NCBI GenBank assembly: GCA_910586675.1
Contig: CAJUJO010000014.1
Location: forward strand, 1-38,050
DNA from: an uncultured Christensenellaceae bacterium
Lineage (GTDB): Bacteria > Bacillota > Clostridia > Christensenellales > Borkfalkiaceae
Length of the DNA stretch: 38,050 nucleotides
Direction: 5' to 3'
Under the pieces are notes generated by a model. It was not told where the DNA came from and ran no database searches. It saw only the letters and a program-made list of their open reading frames with translations. The position numbers and the translations under genes were made by a program. Below, one piece after another: positions 5,412 to 12,834 of the stretch (positions within the stretch are counted from its first letter, which is position 1; the number at the start of each line of letters is the position of its first letter).

Positions 5412-8344
5412 CTTTGTTCCTTGTGCAATTTCTGTTCTTCGATCGCCGCGAGCATGGAACGGAGGCGTATCTTCACGACGCCGAGATTGTTGATCTCGTC
5501 TATCTTGATCTGCGTATACAGCTTTCCGCTCTTTTCGAGAATGGCGCGCACCTCGTCCGTCGTAACGGCGTCGATGCCGCAGCCGAAAGAAACGAGCTGC
5601 ACGAGATTGACGTTTTCCCGCCGCGCAGCGAACTCCGCCGCGCGGTACAGCCGCGCGTGATACGTCCACTGGTTGAGCACGTTGACCTTGACGAGCGCCC
5701 CCTCCTCGAATACGGCGTCCTCCGAAAGGACGGCAATCCCGAGCGAATTGAGCAATTTGTTGATGCCGTGGTTGATTTCGGGGTCGGCGTGATAAGGGCG
5801 CCCCGCGAGGATGACCGTCTGCCTGCCTTCGCGCTCCGCCGCTTCCAGAATCTCTTTCCCCTTCATCACGACGTCCTCATGATATTCCGCCATGCGACGC
5901 ATTCCCGCGCGCAAGCCCTTACGGATGAGCGCAGAAGAGAGCTTGTACTTTTTCAGCGCCGACTTCAACGACTTCACCGCCGTCTTCTCGTGATTGAGGT
6001 CGAGATAGGGCATCACGAAATTATCGGAGTCGAGCCGTTCGTTGTTGGCTTTGAGCAGTTCGGGATAGTACGCCACGACGGGACAGTTATAGTGGTTGAC
6101 GGAATCGTGCTCGTCGATATTATAGCTCTCACAGGGGTAGAATATAAAATCGACGCCCTTGTCGAGCAGGGATTCCACGTGCCCGTGAATGAGCTTCGCG
6201 GGATAGCAAGCCGTATCGCTCGCCACGGTGTGCTGTCCTCTGAAATACAGCTCGCGCGAGCTCTCGTCGGAAAGGACGACCCCGAATCCGCACGTACGGA
6301 AGAACTCCGCCCAAAGCGGGAGCTGCTCGTACATGACCAGCTGGAAGGGAATCCCCACCCTTCCCCGCTTTCCCTTTTCTTCCGAAATGCAGGCGCGGAG
6401 ACGCTCGTACTTGTATTTGTATATATCGGGAACGTCCTGCGGAGGTTTGAGCCCCGCACCCCGTTCGCACTTGTTGCCGGAAATGAACCTGCGCCCGTCG
6501 GAAAAGGTGAGGATATTCACGTTACAGCGGGAGGTGCATCCCCCGCAGGTAACCGACTTGGAAGAATAGGAGAAAACGTTCAATTCCGCTTCCGTCGCGA
6601 GCGTGCTGATGACCGTCTCTTCCCGCGTGTTTTCCTTTGCGTAGAGCGCCGCGCCGAACGCGCCCATTAAACCCGCAATCGCGGGACGGACGACCTGTTT
6701 GCCCGTCTCCTTTTCAAAAGAGCGGAGTACGGCGTCGTTTAAGAAGGTTCCGCCCTGCACGACGATGTGCTCGCCCAGTTCTTCGGGTGTGCGCGCGCGA
6801 ATGACTTTATAAATGGCGTTCTTTACGATGGAGGAAGAAAGACCCGCGGAAATATCCTCCACGCACGCCCCCTCTTTCTGCGCCTGTTTTACCGAGCTGT
6901 TCATGAACACCGTACAGCGCGACCCGAGCTCGACGGGTCTCTTTGCAAACAGTCCGAGACGGGAGAACTCCTCTATCTCCATTCCCATCGCCTTTGCGAA
7001 GGTCTGAATAAAGGAGCCGCAGCCGGAAGAGCACGCCTCGTTGAGCATAATGGAATCGACGGCGCGGTTTTTTACCTTGAAGCACTTGATGTCCTGCCCG
7101 CCGATATCGATAATGAAATCCACTTCGGGATTGAAATGAAGCGCCGCCTTGAAGTGCGCCATCGTCTCTACCACGCCGAAGTCGATTTTAAGCGCCGCCT
7201 TCATCATGTCTTCACCGTAACCGGTAACGCACGCGCCGCGAATGACGATGTTGCTCCCGATCAAACGGTAAATTTCGCGCAGGCGCTCGGCTACGATGTC
7301 GAGCGGCTGACCGTTGTTAGTCTGATAATGGGAATACAGAATTTTATTGTCCGGCGTGATAAGCATGAGCTTGGTCGTGGTCGATCCGGAATCGATGCCG
7401 AGATATGCCTCGCCCTTGTATTTTCTCACGTCCTCGAATTGCAAATCGCTCCGCATATGCCGCGCGACGAATTCATCGTACTCCTCGCGCGAGGAAAAAA
7501 GCGGTTCGCCCACCGCGATGTCGTCCGACCCCGCAGCCGAAGATATCCTGTCCTCTATGTTGAAAATATCCTCTTCTTCGGCATTCACCGCATGCATCGC
7601 CGCGCCGACCGACATAAAACAGGGGGCGTTTTCGGGGAATATCGCGTGCGCTTCGTCCAATCCGAGCGTCCCTACGAACGCTTTTCTGAGCCCTTTCAGA
7701 AAGAAAAGCGGACCGCCGAGGAAGAGCACCTTGCCCTTGATCCTGCGCCCCTGCGCCAAGCCCGACACCGTCTGATCAACCACCGCCTGAAAAATAGAGG
7801 CGGCAATGTCCGCCTTGCTTGCCCCCTGGTTGAGAAGAGGCTGAATATCCGATTTTGCAAACACCCCGCAGCGCGAAGCGATAGGATACACCCTCTGCGC
7901 CGAAAGCGCCAGCTCGTCCATCTCTTCCGTCGTTATGTCGAGCAAAGTCGCCATTTGGTCGATAAACGCACCCGTCCCGCCCGCGCAGCTTCCGTTCATG
8001 CGCTGCTCGGTACCGCCCGTGATAAAGATAATTTTCGCGTCCTCACCGCCGAGCTCGACCGCAGCGTCCGCGTCGGGATAAAATTTGCGAATCGCGCCGA
8101 ACGCCGCCTGCACTTCCTGCACGAAACAAATTCCGCCGCGCTGGGCAAGCCCCAGTCCTGCGGAACCGGTGATGCACGTGCGGAATTGCGTTCCGAACTC
8201 GCGCACCTTCCCCAATTCGCTTAACACACACTCCTTCACGCGGGAAAAATGCCGCACGTAGGAGGAATAGACCACTTCGCCGCCGCGAATCACGCACACT
8301 TTCACCGTGGTCGAGCCGACGTCGATACCCAATAAGTTCGCCAT
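5408..8344 (-). CDS. 2-hydroxyacyl-CoA dehydratase activase, two BadF domains
   Basis: A 978-residue protein with two ASKHA-type BadF/BadG/HgdC domains. The first begins GIDVGSTTVK and carries CAGGTGAF and SRCGVFAKSD, the two cysteines that hold a [4Fe-4S] cluster between subunits in HgdC. The second begins GIDSGSTTTK and carries EACSSGCGSF and SRCTVF. A DUF2229-type region follows, with CGGCTSRC and later conserved cysteines. The family couples ATP hydrolysis to low-potential electron transfer, needed for radical dehydrations in anaerobes. It is first in a three-gene operon, with a promoter at 8377-8405. The ribosome binding site (GGAAG) is weak. Confidence 0.93.
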   Translation of the reverse strand: MANLLGIDVGSTTVKVCVIRGGEVVYSSYVRHFSRVKECVLSELGKVREFGTQFRTCITGSAGLGLAQRGGICFVQEVQAAFGAIRKFYPDADAAVELGGEDAKIIFITGGTEQRMNGSCAGGTGAFIDQMATLLDITTEEMDELALSAQRVYPIASRCGVFAKSDIQPLLNQGASKADIAASIFQAVVDQTVSGLAQGRRIKGKVLFLGGPLFFLKGLRKAFVGTLGLDEAHAIFPENAPCFMSVGAAMHAVNAEEEDIFNIEDRISSAAGSDDIAVGEPLFSSREEYDEFVARHMRSDLQFEDVRKYKGEAYLGIDSGSTTTKLMLITPDNKILYSHYQTNNGQPLDIVAERLREIYRLIGSNIVIRGACVTGYGEDMMKAALKIDFGVVETMAHFKAALHFNPEVDFIIDIGGQDIKCFKVKNRAVDSIMLNEACSSGCGSFIQTFAKAMGMEIEEFSRLGLFAKRPVELGSRCTVFMNSSVKQAQKEGACVEDISAGLSSSIVKNAIYKVIRARTPEELGEHIVVQGGTFLNDAVLRSFEKETGKQVVRPAIAGLMGAFGAALYAKENTREETVISTLATEAELNVFSYSSKSVTCGGCTSRCNVNILTFSDGRRFISGNKCERGAGLKPPQDVPDIYKYKYERLRACISEEKGKRGRVGIPFQLVMYEQLPLWAEFFRTCGFGVVLSDESSRELYFRGQHTVASDTACYPAKLIHGHVESLLDKGVDFIFYPCESYNIDEHDSVNHYNCPVVAYYPELLKANNERLDSDNFVMPYLDLNHEKTAVKSLKSALKKYKLSSALIRKGLRAGMRRMAEYHEDVVMKGKEILEAAEREGRQTVILAGRPYHADPEINHGINKLLNSLGIAVLSEDAVFEEGALVKVNVLNQWTYHARLYRAAEFAARRENVNLVQLVSFGCGIDAVTTDEVRAILEKSGKLYTQIKIDEINNLGVVKIRLRSMLAAIEEQKLHKEQR

Positions 8345-8376
8345 ACCGATCTTCCGTAAATTCTTCTTTTGGGCAT

Positions 8377-8405
8377 ATTATATCATAACCGCGCAAAAAA
8401 AACAA
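8377..8405 (-). promoter_or_regulatory. promoter of the activase operon
   Basis: On the minus strand TTGTTT (8400-8405) and TATAAT (8377-8382) are separated by 17 bases. Transcription would begin near 8370, leaving a leader of about 25 bases before the ATG at 8344. Confidence 0.65.
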
Positions 8406-8449
8406 CACCGCACGGCAAAATTTCGCCAAAAGTTAGCGGAACATTTTAC

Positions 8450-8503
8450 CACAAAAAAGACAAAACGAGAACGGAGCGGGCTTTATTTCTCCGCACCGCT
8501 CCG
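8450..8503 (-). terminator. terminator of spoIIID
   Basis: CGGAGCGG (8472-8479) pairs with CCGCTCCG (8496-8503). The stem overlaps the last codons of spoIIID and is followed on the minus strand by a T-rich tract (8450-8471). Confidence 0.55.
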
Positions 8504-8749
8504 CATTTTTTCGTATTTCCGTCTGGTCGCGCTTCCTCCGCGCAGATGCCGCTCTTTCAGATTACAACCGAGCACCGTCTGTACCCGCTCCCAAAGTTCC
8601 CTGTCGATAAACTTAATCCGCTCTGTTACGTCTTTATGTACGGTTGATTTGCTTACATTGAAATGCGCGGAACAGGCGCGCACGGTACAGCCCGTATCCG
8701 CAATATATTCCGCATTCGTACGGGCACGCTTTTCAATATATTCCCACAT
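8483..8749 (-). CDS. spoIIID: sporulation transcription factor SpoIIID
   Basis: 88 residues, close to the usual length of about 93. The helix-turn-helix segment FNVSKSTVHKDVTERI and the later RHLRGGSATRRKY stretch match SpoIIID of Bacillus closely. In that family the protein binds DNA in the mother cell and tunes sigma-E genes and sigK during endospore formation, so the organism probably sporulates. The ribosome binding site is a purine-rich AGGAAGGGG rather than GGAGG, and lies in one arm of an inverted repeat. It follows the nine-gene operon by 117 bases on the same strand, so read-through is possible. Confidence 0.95.
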   Translation of the reverse strand: MWEYIEKRARTNAEYIADTGCTVRACSAHFNVSKSTVHKDVTERIKFIDRELWERVQTVLGCNLKERHLRGGSATRRKYEKMRSGAEK

Positions 8750-8756
8750 TAAAATT

Positions 8757-8803
8757 CCCCTTCCTTCGACAAAGATACTCTATCCTATGTCGAAAAAAAG
8801 GGG
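8757..8803. promoter_or_regulatory. inverted repeat before spoIIID
   Basis: Inner arms TTCGACA (8765-8771) and TGTCGAA (8788-8794) are enclosed by CCCCTT (8757-8762) and AAGGGG (8798-8803). If transcribed, the hairpin would cover the ribosome binding site of spoIIID. If the promoter at 8782-8810 is real, the repeat instead surrounds the -10 and start site and would be an operator. Confidence 0.55.
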
Positions 8804-8810
8804 ATTATGT
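8782..8810 (-). promoter_or_regulatory. possible sigma-E-type promoter of spoIIID
   Basis: On the minus strand ACATAAT (8804-8810) and CATAGGAT (8782-8789) lie 14 bases apart. This resembles the sigma-E pattern of an ATATT-like -35 and a CATA-type -10. In Bacillus spoIIID is a sigma-E gene. Several consensus bases are missing. Confidence 0.35.
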
Positions 8811-8828
8811 TTACTTTTTTAAGCAAAC
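8809..8828 (-). terminator. weak hairpin after the nine-gene operon
   Basis: GTTTACTT (8809-8816) pairs with AAGCAAAC (8821-8828), with one G-U pair. On the minus strand the nearest T run (8793-8799) is separated from the stem by about nine bases. It is a poor terminator, and transcription may continue into spoIIID. Confidence 0.3.
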
Positions 8829-8865
8829 GACGAACTACGCCGCTTACTCGAACCATCGCGCAGCA

Positions 8866-10941
8866 TTATACGATACGGAAACAGCCGTTTACGCAATCGA
8901 GCTTCACTCGCATGCCGTCGCGCAAAACCTGCGTTGCGATTTTCGTGCCCACCAAGCAGGGCACGGCATATTCCCGCGCCAGAATCGCCGCATGACAGGT
9001 AATCCCGCCCTCGTCCGTAATGATCCCCGCCGCCTTTTCCAGCGCTAGCGTTAAATCGGGCGTCGTCATGGATGCGACTAAAATTTGTCCTTTTTCCATA
9101 TTTACAGCGTCGGAAAAGCGGCTTACCACTTTTACCGTTCCCTCGGCTTCGCCAGCGCAAGCGATTTCGCCGAACACCGCTTCCGCGACTTCGGGCGCCG
9201 GAAGCAATCTCTTTAATAAACCGTAAGCGCCGGCGCCGAAGTGCGTCCGAAATCCGCCGTCGAAAAAGAAAATCGCTTCCCCGCTCTTCCGCTTGATAAG
9301 CTCCGTTCTTTTCAGACGCTTCCCTGAGATCAACGTGCTTATCTCGTCAACGCGATAAAGAAGAAGCTCTTCCCCTGTTATCCGCGCGCGGCGGCAAATT
9401 ACCGAAAGCAGATTTTTTCTGATATAATAAAAGTATCTGTCGCTGCTCTCCGCCGTACGCGTGCGAAAATAGGTAAAGCGAAGAATCAGTTCGGCAAGGC
9501 GCCTTTCCTCCCCTTCCGTATGCGAAAAAATCTTGCGCGCAACCGCCCGTTCCATGCGATTTTTCCGTTCCTCGTTTTTCAGAATTTCCCGCGCAGCGTC
9601 CGCAGACAGTCCCACGGCGCGTTGGCGCAATTCTTCTTCGGTTACGGGTTGGGAAACTTTCCCGAGCGGACTGTTTTTCCATTCGTATTTTTCGAGATAC
9701 GCACGGCTTTCGCCTGAGGCGACCGCGCGCAAGAAACAGACGCGCTCGCGCGAATAATCGGTCGGCGGCAGAAGACTTTTTACCGCGTTCACGATTACTT
9801 CCGCCCGCGCTTTGCCCGAACAATCAACCAGCTTCCCGTACAGATAATCGTCAGGGCGCATCATCATAGGGACGTAGCTTTCGAGATACGCGGCGAGTTC
9901 TCTCCGATAAGCCGCAAATAAATGCTTATCCGAAAGCGCGGAAAAATCCTTCTTTTGCACCGTCGCCGTTCGTCTGCGCGTTTTACGCACAGTCGCTTCG
10001 ATTTTCGCGGAAAATTCGTCGAAAAAGCAGCCGTGATCGAGCGATTCCCACTGCTGATTCGCTGCGGCATCGTTCTCGTCCGAATAAAATTCCCTACCGC
10101 AAACCAATAGTCCTTCCCGAATGGGCACGAAAAATCCGAACAGCCGTTCCTGAATTTCTTCCCCCGAAGCGAGTGCTTGCACCGAATGGCTGAACACGGT
10201 AAAATCGCGGTAAACGTACAAATTCCAATTGCGGCAAGGAAGGGGCGGAAGCTCGTCGGAAAGCGCCGTCTGACGGCGCAACTGTAAAAACCAGAGCCGC
10301 TCTCCGTCGTACGTCCACTCCACGTCGACGGGACAGCCTTCCTTCTCTTCCAATTCCTGTGCCGCGCAAAGCAGCTCTCCCAAATACCCTTCCTCACGCT
10401 CGCCCTTTCGGAAATAGAGCGTTTGGGGAATTTTCATCCCGCTCACCAATCCGTCGCCGCCGCCCGAAACGCACTCGATGAGAACAGCTCCCGCATTATT
10501 CGGCGCGGTGGAAAAGAGCACGCCCGACTCAACGCCCGCAATCTGCCTTTGTACGACGACCGCCATATCGCGCGGAAGCGCACCCAGCCGCTTAAAATAC
10601 GCCGAAACGCTCTCGCCGCGTGCCGAAGCGCACACCCGCCGGACGGCGCTTTGCAACCCGCATGCGGGAACGTTCAGTTCAGTGAGGTACTGCCCCGCGA
10701 AACTGGCGCTTGCGCCGTCCTCCGAAACGCCGCTTGAACGCACGGAAAATAATTCGCAGCACAGCTCCTGTGCGCAAGCGGACAAATCTTTTCCGAATGC
10801 TTGCCCCTCTACGTTCGTTCCCGCCGCGATCACGAAAAAATCGGGAACGGGAAAGCCGTATTGCAACAGCTTAAACAGCCCGTTCCCCTTTCCTCCGACG
10901 GCGGAAACACCGATATTTTTTTGTTCTTTCCGAATGATCAT
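8866..10941 (-). CDS. PEP-synthase/rifampin-phosphotransferase-like dikinase
   Basis: A 691-residue protein. The N-terminal ATP-grasp-like nucleotide domain has GGKGNGL, VRSSGVSEDG with SFAGQY, and DVEWTYDGERLWFLQ. A central region (about 230-600) has no clear family. The C-terminal swivelling domain has GGITCHAA with the phosphorylated His and ends REYAVPCLVGT...LRDGMRVKLD. The PEP-binding barrel of PEP synthase is absent, so the layout matches rifampin phosphotransferase: ATP gives AMP, Pi and a phosphorylated substrate held in the middle region. The substrate is unknown. ATG at 10941 overlaps the upstream stop as ATGA. It is the last gene of the nine-gene operon. Confidence 0.85.
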   Translation of the reverse strand: MIIRKEQKNIGVSAVGGKGNGLFKLLQYGFPVPDFFVIAAGTNVEGQAFGKDLSACAQELCCELFSVRSSGVSEDGASASFAGQYLTELNVPACGLQSAVRRVCASARGESVSAYFKRLGALPRDMAVVVQRQIAGVESGVLFSTAPNNAGAVLIECVSGGGDGLVSGMKIPQTLYFRKGEREEGYLGELLCAAQELEEKEGCPVDVEWTYDGERLWFLQLRRQTALSDELPPLPCRNWNLYVYRDFTVFSHSVQALASGEEIQERLFGFFVPIREGLLVCGREFYSDENDAAANQQWESLDHGCFFDEFSAKIEATVRKTRRRTATVQKKDFSALSDKHLFAAYRRELAAYLESYVPMMMRPDDYLYGKLVDCSGKARAEVIVNAVKSLLPPTDYSRERVCFLRAVASGESRAYLEKYEWKNSPLGKVSQPVTEEELRQRAVGLSADAAREILKNEERKNRMERAVARKIFSHTEGEERRLAELILRFTYFRTRTAESSDRYFYYIRKNLLSVICRRARITGEELLLYRVDEISTLISGKRLKRTELIKRKSGEAIFFFDGGFRTHFGAGAYGLLKRLLPAPEVAEAVFGEIACAGEAEGTVKVVSRFSDAVNMEKGQILVASMTTPDLTLALEKAAGIITDEGGITCHAAILAREYAVPCLVGTKIATQVLRDGMRVKLDCVNGCFRIV

Positions 10942-12008
10942 AGTCCGTTTTCGATAAAATTGGTTTCCAGGGAACAGCCGCCGCATTTGGTGCAGCCCTC
11001 CTGCATTTCGGGCGATAACCTCTTCTTTGCGAGAATGGCGTTCACGCGCCCGGAAATCCACAAAAGCTCCTCGCGGTCGCAGTTTCCGCGGGCGCGGTAA
11101 AGGCAATTGTCCATCGCCTTGAACGGAATGACCGTGGGAATCACGCCTATGTCGGTGAGCTTTTCGCACTCGGCGACGATATCCTCTTTGGGCTGAATGC
11201 CCGCGATCAGTACGCAGGAAACCCGCCCCTTTCCGAACGCTTGTATTCCCCTGCGGTAGCATTCGTAATAATGCCCGTAGGAAATCGCGGACTTCCCGGG
11301 GCAGACCTCTTTGCGGAGCACAGGGTCGGCGACTTCCAAGTTCATGATGAGGGAAGACGCGCCCGCCTCTTTCAACTGCGCGAGAAGGTCGATATTACTC
11401 GGCGGAGCCAGCTCCAACGAGATAGGCGTATCCGTAAAGGTGCGAACGCCGCGCACGATTTCCGCGAGATATTCCGCCATGAAATCGGGATTCCGATACG
11501 TTCCACCGCCCAAATTGATGCTGTACCTGTCGGTGAGTTCAAACAGCGCCTTTAAGCCCGCGACCACTTCCTGCGCGGGCACGATCGTCTGCGTGGGCGT
11601 CGTTTCGATGCTGCAAAATTTGCATTTCATGCCGGGACGGTCAAAGCAGCAGACGAGCGACGGCCAGAGGGAAATGACGTGATCGGAATGCGGCCGCGCC
11701 AGCTCGTCGACGACGGTGCCTGTGCGGGGCAGATCGTCGAAGAGCCGAATGGGAACGCGCGCCCCCTCTTCCTCCACAAAAAAGGAACCGTTCTCTTCCC
11801 GCAGGTGATAGGGCGATACGCGGCTGAACTTTTCCGCGACGCTGAAACAAACGTTGCTCCCCGCAACGTTGGCGTTGATCGCATGAACAAACCCCTTATC
11901 GTAAAAATACGGGCGAGCGGCGAGCAGGCGCTTCCCGACCTCTTCTTCCACGTTGATGCCGTAGCAGAGCAAGCCCGCTTTCAGGCGCGACAATTCCGTG
12001 CAATTCAT
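10938..12008 (-). CDS. radical SAM enzyme with atypical cysteine spacing
   Basis: 356 residues. The radical SAM core is recognised from CCFDRPGMKCKFCSIE (C121, C129, C132), a GGG-type SAM-binding strand (NLGGGTYRNP) and following beta/alpha repeats. The spacing is Cx7Cx2C rather than the usual Cx3Cx2C. A second cysteine set, CTKCGGC (C339, C342, C345), could hold an auxiliary iron-sulfur cluster. The first 110 residues are an extension of unknown role. The gene overlaps both neighbours by four bases, so the three last genes form a coupled trio with the SAM-decarboxylase-like and dikinase genes. The reaction is unknown; SAM may be shared by two of the three enzymes. Confidence 0.85.
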   Translation of the reverse strand: MNCTELSRLKAGLLCYGINVEEEVGKRLLAARPYFYDKGFVHAINANVAGSNVCFSVAEKFSRVSPYHLREENGSFFVEEEGARVPIRLFDDLPRTGTVVDELARPHSDHVISLWPSLVCCFDRPGMKCKFCSIETTPTQTIVPAQEVVAGLKALFELTDRYSINLGGGTYRNPDFMAEYLAEIVRGVRTFTDTPISLELAPPSNIDLLAQLKEAGASSLIMNLEVADPVLRKEVCPGKSAISYGHYYECYRRGIQAFGKGRVSCVLIAGIQPKEDIVAECEKLTDIGVIPTVIPFKAMDNCLYRARGNCDREELLWISGRVNAILAKKRLSPEMQEGCTKCGGCSLETNFIENGL

Positions 12009-12823
12009 TGTTTTTCCCCCTTCGGCGATGCGTTTGTCGCCCAGCGCGCCATATCCTTGATGCGCGCGTTTCTGCCGATGATTTTCTTTTCGTGCTTGCT
12101 CCCGCGGATGAGCGTCATGTGTTCGACCTTCTCGAACCGTTCGGCAAGATACCGCGCGAATTGCTCGCTCTTATAGAACGAACAGCTGAACGCGTCGCAG
12201 AAGAGCGTTTTTTCGGCGACGCAGTAATGAAACGCGATATGGCTCTGCGCAATGAGCACCGCGCCCGAAATATAATCCGGCGACTTTCCGTTGGATTTTA
12301 TGACGTACGGTCTGCTGATGGGCAGCATGTTAATCTTGCGCGGCAGCTCGTCGAGCATGTCGAAAACACTTTCCAAATCGACTTCCGCGTTTTCGATCTT
12401 TGCGATGATGTGCGGCCCGAAATCCCCCACGCCCTCGCCCTTCCAGATGCGGGAATCGTCGATGGTAAGGTCGTAAAACCGCCGTTCGGTGCAGAGCGTT
12501 TTTTCGTCGGTAAACTTGAAATACGTCCTTAAAATCTCGATGAATTTCTCTTCCGAAGCGTAGCCGTCATAGAGCAAATCGGCAAAGACGCACCCGCGGC
12601 GCGGAAAGGTATGCAGCGTGATATGCCCGCCGCGCAGGATAACGAACGCGCTGATTCCGTCGTCCTCGCCGTCCTTGGCGTAATAATAGGGCAGCAGAAA
12701 GGGCGGCATGACCGATTCCAGCCGCATGAGGGAAACGAGATCGTTCAAAACGGCGTTGACGGTACGCAGATCGTCCAGCCTGTTCTCGCTTCCGCCGTAG
12801 CCGTCCAGCATCAAATGTAACAT
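12005..12823 (-). CDS. duplicated S-adenosylmethionine decarboxylase-like protein
   Basis: 272 residues made of two SpeD-like halves. The C-terminal half keeps the whole catalytic set at correct spacing: QSH with Ser194 as pyruvoyl precursor, His199 (+5) and Cys214 (+20), matching Ser63, His68 and Cys83 of the bacterial enzyme. The usual Glu before the Ser is Gln. In the N-terminal half the motif reads GGHITLHTFP, so Ser is Gly66 and the Cys position is Asp86; only His71 remains. The protein should self-cleave once and form one pyruvoyl group. SpeD relatives decarboxylate SAM, or ornithine or arginine after functional shift. Context with a radical SAM gene, not spermidine synthase, argues against plain polyamine synthesis. 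Confidence 0.82.
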   Translation of the reverse strand: MLHLMLDGYGGSENRLDDLRTVNAVLNDLVSLMRLESVMPPFLLPYYYAKDGEDDGISAFVILRGGHITLHTFPRRGCVFADLLYDGYASEEKFIEILRTYFKFTDEKTLCTERRFYDLTIDDSRIWKGEGVGDFGPHIIAKIENAEVDLESVFDMLDELPRKINMLPISRPYVIKSNGKSPDYISGAVLIAQSHIAFHYCVAEKTLFCDAFSCSFYKSEQFARYLAERFEKVEHMTLIRGSKHEKKIIGRNARIKDMARWATNASPKGEKQ

Positions 12824-12834
12824 GAATACCTCTT

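Noticed and set aside
5412..5669. Upstream extension of the second activase gene
   Set aside because: It overlaps conserved coding sequence of the first activase gene; the ATGA overlap at 5408-5411 marks the real start.
6767..8224. Long plus-strand open frame opposite the activase gene (and similar ones at 17183-18400 and 20106-21335)
   Set aside because: These mirror frames follow from the codon bias of the minus-strand genes and show no protein family features.
10942..11262. Upstream extension of the dikinase gene by 107 codons
   Set aside because: The extension lies wholly inside the radical SAM gene in another frame; ATG at 10941 with the ATGA overlap fits the family start (GGKGNGL close behind).
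12005..12823. Idea that the SpeD-like protein is catalytically dead because its first motif has Gly instead of Ser
   Set aside because: The second half carries a complete Ser/His/Cys set at the correct spacing, so activity is likely.
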